Shown here in pieces: positions 54,840-64,000 of a stretch of 64,000 nucleotides of DNA. Source of the stretch: Stentor roeselii (lineage: Eukaryota > Ciliophora > Heterotrichea > Heterotrichida > Stentoridae); assembly GCA_006503475.1 (NCBI GenBank), contig RSEH01000104.1, forward strand, positions 87,356 to 151,355, read 5' to 3'. Every line of letters starts with the position of its first letter. Position 1 is the stretch's first letter. The notes beneath the pieces are model-generated. The model was not told where the DNA came from and did no database searches. It saw only the letters and a program-made list of their open reading frames with translations. Made by a program: the position numbers and the translations under genes.

Positions 54840-56640
54840 ATGTGTAATTCAGCTAGTTTCGCGCAAGACTTCAAACAGTCAGACCCTTTAAATATTTCAA
54901 CAGGATCTGAGGAATTTATTGATGAGTCAAAATTAAATATTGGCATCATCTATGCTCGTCGCAGGTCCCTTCGAAAATTTGCACCTGAAATCAACTGATG
55001 TGGGATTCATAATAACATCCTTTGTTAAAACACAATCAAAAGCTGAAAGACCAAGCCAAAAACTTGGTAAAAAGTCTTCAAGCTCTTCATCTTCGAGTTA
55101 TGAAAAGAAGGTTCCTGCGAAGAAGCCTGAAATTAAGAATGACGATAAGAAGATTTACCCTTTGTATCAAGATCCAACTTAACTCCTCTCTACCTGAAAA
55201 AATGTCGAAATTTTATAATATATGGAAAATATTAGAAATATTTAAGAATTTTTTTATTGAAAAACTGGCGAAAACTTGATCTTATATATCGTTGAATAAG
55301 TAATTTAGATTTAGAATTTATCATAACCCATCTACAAGGTCTTTTCATGGAAACTGAAAATATTCAGAAAGTATCCAGTTTATTTCTGAGTTCAATTTAA
55401 CATTAGACCATATAAGTTTATCATATCTTTAAAAGAGTTTATGATATTGAGCAAACATTTTATTTTTATTATGGATTGGTATTTTGCAATTATAATGAGA
55501 TTCTTAATCAAGATTGGTATTTTATGAAATATATTTCATATTCTATTCATTATCGAGTATTTTAATTATCGAAATTTTCATAAATGATTAAGTAGATATT
55601 AGTGAAATAGTGTTTATTTATATAATGGTGAATATAATTTTTTATTGTATCAGTAATTTTATACTTATGGAGAATGAGTATTATATCAATAAAATAATAA
55701 TTCAAATATCTATAAAATCCTAAACTATATAAATAGTGATGATACAAGCTTCACATCTGTTAAGCCGAAGAAGCCTGAAATCAAAGATGATGATAAAAAA
55801 GTTCCTACCGAGCCAAAGAAGCCTGAAATCAAAGTTGATGATAAAAAGATTACTCCAGTCACCCCAAGAAGCCAGCCGATGTCAAACCTAAAAAATGATA
55901 AAGCTCTTCCAGCTCTTCTTCTTCAAAAGAAAGACTCCAGGTGGAATTCTTCCTAAACCTAAAGATATTACTTTCCCTAAGATCGATGTCCCAGATGTTG
56001 TGAAACCTGTGGTCGATGTCATCAAAGATATTACAAAGAAAAAATCATCATCAAGCTCATCCAGTTCAAAGGAAGAACAAAAGAAAAAACCAGAACAAAA
56101 GTAAGTCCACCTGTCAAAGTAAATAATAAGAAAAGCCTCCTGAAGGTAAAAAGAAACAAAACCTTCTACCAAGAAAGGTTCTGAAAACTCTGAATCTTCT
56201 TCAAGTTCATCTTCCAGTAAAAAGGCAGGTTCCAGAGAAGCCTCTTCCTAAACTTAAGACATTATCAAAGCCAAAGATTCTTCATCATCAAGTTCTTCAA
56301 AAGACGTACCTAAACTGAAACCTGACACTCAAAAGGTTCAAGAACCGAAAAGTCAGAAGTATCAAACCTCCAACGGAAGAAAAGAAAGTACCTGAGACTA
56401 AACCTGAAGTTCCTGCTGTGAAGCCAGTGATTCCAACAGTTCCTGCTCATCCAGCAGACAAGCTGAAGGTTGAGAAAAAGTCTTCAAGTTCATCATCTTC
56501 GAGTTCTGGAAAGAAAGTTCCTGCAAAGAAGCCTGAAATCAAAGTTGATGATAAAAAGATTCCTATTGAGTTAAAAAGCCTGAATTTATCATTTGAAATT
56601 TATCTTAAATATAACTTATTATTATCTAATATAAATTAAC
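54840..56640 (+). pseudogene. Decayed Ser/Lys-repeat protein gene
   Basis: Plus-strand frames repeatedly encode the unit KKSSSSSSSS-x-KKVPAKKPEIK followed by VDDKKI, at about 55060-55155, 55760-55850, 56035-56100 and 56480-56570, with related Ser-rich blocks near 56190 and 56280. The pieces lie in different frames, with stops between them. An AT-rich stretch of about 550 bp (55195-55745) splits the array. A possible first exon starts at the ATG at 54840. The unit is low-complexity and probably belonged to a secreted or structural protein. A functional gene read with many tiny introns is not supported, because no matching splice sites are seen. Confidence 0.6.
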
Positions 56641-57006
56641 CGATATGGATTTTTTCAGTTAACTTATTAACTATAAGTTCGATAGCATCAAATCAGTGAC
56701 AATATTCCTTGAATCATCTTTTGACAAAAGTAAATAGAATAATCCTTTTTGTAAATACGATGTAAGACTGAATACTTTTTTTTGTACTAAATCATACTGC
56801 TTGAATCTTAAGTCAACTTCAATCATTCTTATCACTTGGGTGGTTTCTAAGACTACTTAAAAAGCTGTTAAGTGATGTAAAATAGGAATCACATCCGATT
56901 AGGTGCAGAAGGCAACTAGTTAAAGAAATGATCATGCATTAACTCTTCATCTTATAAAATTTAAACAAGCCAATATTATATCAACACCAATTAATAAAGA
57001 ACTTAT
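56641..57006. other. AT-rich spacer
   Basis: About 370 bases with no supported feature, separating the repeat pseudogene from the broken zincin gene. Confidence 0.55.
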
Positions 57007-59602
57007 CTAAATACGATTAAAAGTCATCTTTCGAAACCACAAACCACAGACTCCTCCCAGATCTAAAGATTCTCCTTCACCAGAGTACATATTCCTTAAG
57101 TTTAAAAATTCATCATGACAACCATTTTCTTTTTTAAATTCTTCACGAATACTTTCCTGATCCAACTTTCGATTTCCAAGACTCAATAAAAATCGTGCGC
57201 CATCTAAATATAGTTTTTTAGGTGATTGAAACAAAATCTCTTCAATCTCATCACCAGCCTCTCTTGTTTTCCATCATTAGGGCCTCCAGATTCATTAGAG
57301 TTTCCTTTCATCAGGGTAAGTTTAGGAGGAGTATTAAAATCATCAAAATCTTTTAGGTTGCTTAAATTAAATCTTTGAAGATAGTGACAAAATTCATGAA
57401 TGAATTCATAAAGAAGCCCTCCGTTCAAAAGTTCTAAATTTTCATCGAAATCAGAAAAGTTTCCTAAAATAACTTCTTTTGTTACAAGTGTCTTTCCATA
57501 AACAGTTTGAGGTAAATTAAAAACTGAAGTGCTACCCAGAGCTGATTCTAAAATTTCATCGTACCTGTTGAAGTTCTGGAAATCTGAATAGGCTTGTTTT
57601 ATGGCTGGATTCTGCATAACTCCTCTAAATGTATCAACAAGATTTAAATCAAAAAGAGTTTTGATTTTCTTTTGAACTTTAAAAATTTCAGAATCACTCG
57701 CAAATAAATAATCAATTGAGTGTTGATTTGAAGTTTTTATTCTTTGGTTGAACAGCTCATTTAACATTTCTGATCTATACGAAATCAAGGCCTTCTTAAA
57801 ATTAGGATTTTTAAAAGACCAGTAAAAGTCTTCAGCTCTTTTTTTTTTAAATGCTTTCCAAACTTTATTAAAATTCGTAAAGTTGTTTGGGTTTGAATCT
57901 GCATTACACAAAAGTTAACATCACTGAGCCGTTCAATTAAAGTTTTCAAAGATGCCATAAAAGCCTCACCGAAATCAAATGGGACTCCAAAATTATGCTT
58001 CATTAAAAATTGCTCTCGATTCAAGACTTTATGCTCCATGTTGTTGTATAAAACCTTTGCAACCTGCCATATATCAGATTTTAGCCTTTCTGAAAAACCA
58101 CCTTTGATCTTCAATGAGTAAATCAAGAGATTCAGTAAAACATTGTCAAAATTTTTACATATTATCTGTTCAAAAAATAACTCTGAAAATTCCGAGCTTG
58201 ATGGTATCAGTAATTCAATAAAATTTGACAAATCCAGACTCTTGTTGACTTTATTATGGCTTGGCTTATTTGTCTTTAAGCCTCTGTGATTGATTAATAA
58301 AATTTTTAAATTGTGCTTTACAATAACTTTCTTCTTATGTTCAAAAATACGAGGCTTTAAAATTATTGCATCTTTGCTATAGTTATGATTTTTCAAAATT
58401 GAAGAGTCGAAACAAGTAGCTTGGCCTTGTAAGTAGCTTTCTATTTGAATGCTTATTTCTGAATCAAGAACACGGAATAGGCAGTTAAATAACTTTAATT
58501 CAGGAAAATCACTTAATTGAAGGGAATTTTTTTGAGAATATTTGAACAATTCTTGGAGTAGTATTAGAAAGTAAGCGACTTTTAAATTTTCCTCATTTTT
58601 CACAGATTGATCTTCGAACAGGTTTTCCATGGAAAAAATGATCAGATTACCATTAATGAAATTCGATGAGATAAAAAAAGGAATTTCTGAAATAAAAGTT
58701 CTGTTTAAAAGTTTTTCTACTTTCTCTAAACAGTTAAATTGATCATCGAAGAACATTTGAACTTTTTTTAACTTGAAAAGCTCGAGGATTGAATTTTTTC
58801 TTGCGCTTTCAATGAGTTTGATTGAGCCTAAGTATTTCGAGTATGATTTTTTTGCGATAATAATAAATTCTAAGAGTTGTTTAAGCTGGTTCTTAGTTCC
58901 TCGTTTCTCCATCAAAGCATTAAGTAATTCGATGCAACTTTGAGACCATAGAAGAGTTTCGGTCGTATGCTCAATCTCTATTAACTTGATCATGATATCA
59001 ACGCAAAAGATTATTTTTTCTAGATATGAGGGTGATAACTTATTTGCTGAATTTATGTAATTATTTAGTTCATCAATAATATTTTTGTAAGTTTCAAACA
59101 TTTTTTGGTCGATGTACTCGAGGATTACTATTGGATTGTTCAACTTCTTAAGTGTTGCTTGAGTGAATTTAGAAATATCTAATGAAAAATTATCTGATTT
59201 GAAACCTGAATTTTTTTCATCTGAGTATAAATTTTTAAAATAATTGGCTGAATTAAAAATAAAATCAAGTATTTCTGGCTTATTGGATCTTATGAATCTT
59301 TCATTTTCGGTTTGAATTTCTATTTTTCGTCTTTTTTCAATCTTATCAATAGAATCAATAATACCTGAAGAATTGTCGACTGACCCAGAACTTAATTCAA
59401 TAAGACAGCTCGGAAGTATTGAAGATTTTTCAAGAAATTGGCCATTCACAGAGAATGTAATTTCTTCAGTGATACTCAAAAGATTCATGAGGATTTTTTC
59501 AGCTTCTGCAACACTGATGGGTGTTTTTTCTTCAATTTCTCTTATCTTACGTTTTCTAGTATCTCCTTTAACTATGAACTTCATATTTAAGATTATAGAC
59601 AT
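57007..59602 (-). pseudogene. Zincin-family gene with two frame breaks
   Basis: From the ATG at 59602 a frame of about 560 residues runs to near 57915, then continues one frame over to about 57260, and again one frame over to the TAG at 57007. Together they form a protein of about 860 residues whose C-terminus matches the kinase-zincin gene at 15500-17740: HEFCH for HELAH, and REAGDEIEEILF for GEAGFSLEEMIF. The N-terminal half is helical and has no kinase motif. Both breaks lie at four-base homopolymers (T near 57910, A near 57265) and each looks like a single missing base. This may be a real pseudogene, a sequencing error, or frameshifted translation. Confidence 0.65.
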
Positions 59603-62600
59603 TTTTTATTGTATTAGGATTTGATAATTAAATTTTTGTAGTCTATAAAGTTTTTAAAGTAAGATGTTATCATATCAAATCTTTTTAGTACCTAAATCAA
59701 GTTAAACCAATTTTTATAGACTTCTAATCTTTGAATAATAGCAATTGTGCAAATACTTAGCCTAAGGTGCACTGTAAGTTTTATAATAAGAATAAATAGA
59801 ATTTTACAATGTAGGGATCCAAAACTTAGTAAGTATTTATAATGAATTACAAGTTTTTAAAACATTTTTCTATAATAAAAATCTTCGACATTATTTTGTA
59901 GATATAAAAATGTAGGACAATTAGCAAATTTATAGACACGTAAAAAATAATTCTAGCCCTTCATTTTATTACTAAAATCGAACATTTTTTTCTGAGTTGT
60001 AATATCAAATTAAAGTCCTAATTTTTATGAACTAATAATTTCTCAATCTAAACTCTTGAATTAATAAGAAATAAAATATTTCTAATAAGTTTGCTTAAAT
60101 AATTTACTTCACAGAGAAATTATCGATTTAAATATAATTACTTAAAAATTCAAGTTTTTGCTTCCTTAAAGCATGGTGATGTCTAAAACAATCTGATTTA
60201 AATAAATTTTCAAGACTTTTTTCGTGATAAAATTGAATTGTTCTAAATTTTCATTATGAGGAACAACAAGATTATGAATTACCATAAAAAAGGAGTTAAG
60301 ATTAGTATTTTTTATTAATGTTATGAGAGCATTTAAGTCCTACATTTTTTATTTCTAGGAAATGATTATCTATGAAAATTAAATGATTTGAGTTCTTATT
60401 TACTCAATGACCTTTAATAAAAGCCTCGAAAGAATTTGAAAAGAAAGAGTCTTGTATAAATCGGGTTGCTTCTTACTTTTATCAATCTTAGAAATTAAAC
60501 ATGATATTTAACTACTGATATAAATTTGTATAGAAAGCTACTATAGCTCTAAACACTAACAAATAAGCAAAATCTTTGTACTTGGATATAAGTTTATCAT
60601 GTAAATAAATTTTTTATTTACCAACAGATTTAAAATAAAAATAAATAATTGATAACTCATAATCACAATTGATCTTAATCCTTAAATACTAAAGATAGAA
60701 CGGGTTTAAAGATTCACTGCCTAATTCAAAGAATCCTTAATTTATACTCAAACATATATAAAATTTTTAGTAAGTTTAATAGATTCAAAACTGATAGTCT
60801 ACATGCTTAATTTTAAAGTTTTATTCTTAAATTCGGCGTCGTATTGAGTGTAAATTTAACAATTAAATCTCGCCATCGAAATGAAATTATTCTTGAGCGA
60901 ATCCTTCAAGTAATTACTTTGCCTGGATTCGGCTTTATACTAGTAATAGGCTGAAGCTGTGTTCATTACCCAGTTATTGAGTTGTAAATGAGTAGATCAT
61001 CTAGAAGTTCATTTTGAGGTTGCCCACCCCAGACTAGAAAAATACACAGTATGAACCTGCTAAATGAATAAATTTCGCATCTTGAACTTAAATTTAATAA
61101 AACTGGCTCCATATTTCAGATATCATATCAAATTCCATATGTTATTGAATACTTGTCCTCAATCGATTCATCCAAAAGGAAAAGTTAAGTAGATGATTAC
61201 GTTGAATGAAGAGATCTTTGTCATAGTTGTATAAAATTTGCATTTAAAAAGATTTAAGATTTACTTTGCTGATTGAAAAATTACATGTATTTCACAAAAA
61301 AGTTAGAAAATTATCGATTTTGGCTACTGAAAAGTATCTCCAGCAAGTTCTGGCCAGACTTCAAGCTTTTCCATATTTTTTTATATCAAACAAATTTACC
61401 TTTATTATTTGAGAGATTTGAGTACCGGTTACGTATTCATACCCGAATAAAATATGCAATTTAATTTTGAATTCCATAACATTGAATATATCCTGCGACT
61501 AAAGATATTTCACAATCTAATATCAATGAACATGTGCACTATATAATCAACACTGTTGAAAGATTTACTAATTTGTTAAGTTCATCATATTATTCTTTTG
61601 ATTAAGTTATGTAATTTAATCGGTTGATAGATTGAATTTCAAATTTGAATACTTCGAACAATAAAATTTAAATGAATAAAAATTTAAAAAGTAAAACATA
61701 TAAACTAGAAAGTTCAAGGAATTCAATAATATAATTAAATGAAAAATAATAGATAATAGATTAATATAAATATGAATAATGCTTAAAGGAAAACTTATGA
61801 TATGCAATCAATAAAAATTAAGAACTAAAACTTATCATTTTATATTTGATAGGTAATGAATCATCTCCAATTTAATCATTTTCATTAATTTAAAGAGTTT
61901 CGAAAGAATATAAAATATTCAGATACTGATTTAAATTTAACACCATGTAAGAGTTGCTAAAGAGTATTATATAATAAGACATGCAAGCAGTGTAATCAGA
62001 ATAAATCTCTGAAGCCTGAAAAAATTTCCTTGATTATAATCAACACTCTGATCATATATTATATGTGGCACTTCACCACTAGTGATAACTTTTCCAAATA
62101 AAGAGCTAAGTTTAACATAATTACTATTTACCTGTACAAATCATCGATCATCTTTGATTAGTGACTCCTCTTTAAATAGCAAAGTATTTATTCTTACTAT
62201 CAACAATAACAATCCATAATAATAAGACCAAGGTGATGGCACCTTTAAAGTTTGAATTTACTGAATTGAAAAGTCTCAGTTAAATTCCCAGAACTCATCT
62301 TGATGGCCGAATATAGACTACCCTCTAAATGTATAAAAATTCGTCTCTGTTAGAATTTGAAACCTCCTGAACCAACTTGATTTTTTATACATAGATTACC
62401 TGGAATTTCGGATTATTAAGAGATTATCTTTGAAAAGTCGATGTCTTCAAAGAAAATTCCAAATATCATTGTGATAGAAGATAGAATTCTAAGCGCTATA
62501 GACTACTATAGATACTCATATTTGCAGGTAGTCAATAAAAAATTGAACGTGGGGTGGGGGAGGAGGAGGGGAACGTGATGGAGGAATTAAATTGAATTTA

Positions 62601-63893
62601 ACCGAAGAATTGAGGAAAGTAAAGTATGATAAAGATAAGATAATTATTTATTTTAAATTTCTTATGAATCTAAGGTTGATGAATATAATTACAAGATTTC
62701 ATCCTGATATACTACTTTCAAGTTTATCGGAAATTTAGTGAAAACACCAAATCTTATTAAAATTTTGCTGTATTCGAATTACTTTAATTGATTGGTTAGT
62801 TAAGAATATTTTTAATAAAAATATTACACTAATTTCTCTGTTACTTTGAGATTCAATATAAAAACGTGTAGAACCAGAGCTTTTCAATATTTTTCATAGT
62901 TTTCTAATCACTCTGATACCAAGACTAATGACTTAAAGCTAAAGTATCTCCAGACCTTATAATAATTATTCAATAAAACAAATTTAACACTATTGCTTAT
63001 TCAAAGCGTATATAATCTTATTTATATCTATTAATTTTGCTCTGTATTATTGGGGCTTTACCATCATTGGATTCTTTCGATATGAAATAGTGATTCACTA
63101 AGCAGCGAATAAATATTCGTAAATTTAAATATTTCAACTAACTCAGATCAAGTATTGAACTAAAAAATTCAAAGAAGTTTAATTGATAACTTATTCTATT
63201 TCTAACCATATTCACTTAAGTTCTTTCCAATAATATTAATAATGATTTTTATTTCTATATAATTTATTTACTACTGCATATAATATAAACCTTTCATATT
63301 TAGTCGAGATAAAATTCTTGTTTAGATCTCGTTCAAAAACAAAACCAGTTCATGCGTCTAATTCTTTGTGTTTGGAAGATAATAAAACCCAATTAAAAAA
63401 GTATTTTCAATTACATTTTAGACGCTCCTAATGAATTAATTGTTAAAATGTAGATACAAATTTGGTGTTTTAAATGATGATCAGTATCTAGAACCAAATT
63501 TAAAATCTTAATATGATTTTAACAGGGCTTTTCGCAAATATTTATACTATATGAAGAATCAATCATTCCACAATTATGTAATATATAAAGAAATAGAGAA
63601 CTGGAAGTAGAAAATGCAGAATATTTGATGAATGATATATTTCATTTCTAACAGGCGTGCTAATTTTTGTTGGGAAATTATGTCAGTTAGACCAAAGAAA
63701 AAATTTGTTTTCTTGACTTATCTACAAGTGTTTGTGAAAAAAACTATTCTTCGATAGTTTACTGAAATTTCATTATTCTCTATTTTGAGTTTTCAAAAAA
63801 AAGTTGATATTAAAGAACTTGAACACCTGTTTTTGACATTTTTTTAGAAAATTTTAGAAATCACTAGAACTAGACATTAAATATTTGTAATAC
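59603..63893. other. Subtelomeric AT-rich region, no gene seen
   Basis: About 4.3 kb of AT-rich DNA with only short, chance-like frames. A GC-richer patch near 60835-61050 and another near 62230-62390 might be old gene remnants, but no protein-like frame is convincing. One guanine-rich tract at 62551-62571 is listed separately. Confidence 0.6.
62551..62571 (+). other. Guanine-rich tract with flanking GAACGTG repeats
   Basis: Twenty-one bases consist of G-runs of 4, 5, 2, 2 and 4 separated by single T or A, in a region otherwise about 75-80% A+T. The motif GAACGTG lies directly before and after it. It could form a G-quadruplex, or it may be an internal relic of telomere-like sequence. Confidence 0.5.
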
Positions 63894-63980
63894 TTAGGGT
63901 GTTAGGGTGTTAGGGTGTTAGGGTGTTAGGGTGTTAGGGTGGTAGGGTGGGGGGGGGGTGGGGTGTTAGGGGGTTGGGGT
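63894..63980 (+). repeat. Telomere, TTAGGGTG repeats
   Basis: Six head-to-tail copies of TTAGGGTG (or its last variant GTAGGGTG) begin at 63894. A G-run and degenerate copies follow, up to about 63985. The G-rich strand runs toward the window end, the correct orientation for a chromosome end. The unit equals CCCTAACA on the other strand, the repeat known from heterotrich ciliates. The last 15-20 bases are not telomeric and may be read-end error. Confidence 0.9.
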
Positions 63981-64000
63981 GTTATGATAATATGGTCTTA

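Noticed and set aside
55562-55747. 61-codon minus-strand frame inside the AT-rich insertion
   Set aside because: Tyr/Ile/His-rich composition reflects AT-rich DNA, with no supporting context.
57901-57915. An 11-base GT...AG intron (GTGTAATGCAG) joining two zincin frames
   Set aside because: It would restore the frame, but heterotrich introns are about 15-16 bases, and a single missing T in a T-run explains the break more simply.
61273-61464. 63-codon plus-strand frame in the subtelomere
   Set aside because: It has no ATG at its start, no homology signal and random-like composition.

Overview
The window looks like one end of a macronuclear chromosome from a heterotrich ciliate close to Stentor. 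The right end carries repeats of TTAGGGTG (the complement of CCCTAACA, the repeat known from Stentor and Blepharisma). The DNA is AT-rich, every well-supported gene is one uninterrupted reading frame, and TAA, TAG and TGA all end genes, so the code is standard. Internal TGA occurs only at two selenocysteine positions. A species name cannot be proved from this window.

From 1 to about 50.3 kb the DNA is packed with genes. In order: a kinesin-like motor cut by the window edge (-); a candidate structured element; two small C2H2 zinc-finger genes (-); two tandem selenocysteine glutathione peroxidases with matching SECIS hairpins (-); a START-domain gene and a basic hypothetical gene (+); a basic protein and an LRR/IQ protein (-); a coiled-coil protein and a cyclic-nucleotide-binding protein (+); a pseudokinase fused to an HExxH zincin domain (-); a cluster of small and coiled-coil proteins; the cohesin loader Scc2/NIPBL with a PHD finger (+); a Yellow/MRJP-like membrane protein, a dual-specificity phosphatase and a coiled-coil protein (-); an amino-acid-transporter-like protein (+); a degenerate Ras-like protein and a SEL1-repeat protein (-); and a 4,869-residue RNF213/mysterin-like AAA+ ubiquitin ligase (+). 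Spacing is extreme: co-directional genes lie 3 to 29 bp apart, and divergent start codons as little as 10 bp apart.

From 50.3 kb to the telomere the picture changes. About 13.6 kb of very AT-rich DNA holds one intact gene, a second START paralog, plus decayed material: a broken von Willebrand A gene, a Ser/Lys-repeat gene broken by frameshifts and an AT-rich insertion, and a zincin gene with two frame breaks. The START gene and the zincin gene are paralogs of genes in the dense part, so the subtelomere seems to receive duplicates that then decay.

Functional links are loose. RNF213-like, SEL1-like and Scc2 proteins are quality-control and chromosome housekeeping. The kinesin, LRR/IQ and CSPP1/CCDC66-like proteins and the many coiled coils suggest cytoskeleton or basal bodies. 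The peroxidases handle peroxides. The strongest unusual signals are the selenoprotein pair with SECIS elements, the kinase-zincin fusion family, the RZ-finger-only RNF213-like giant, and the operon-like gene spacing.
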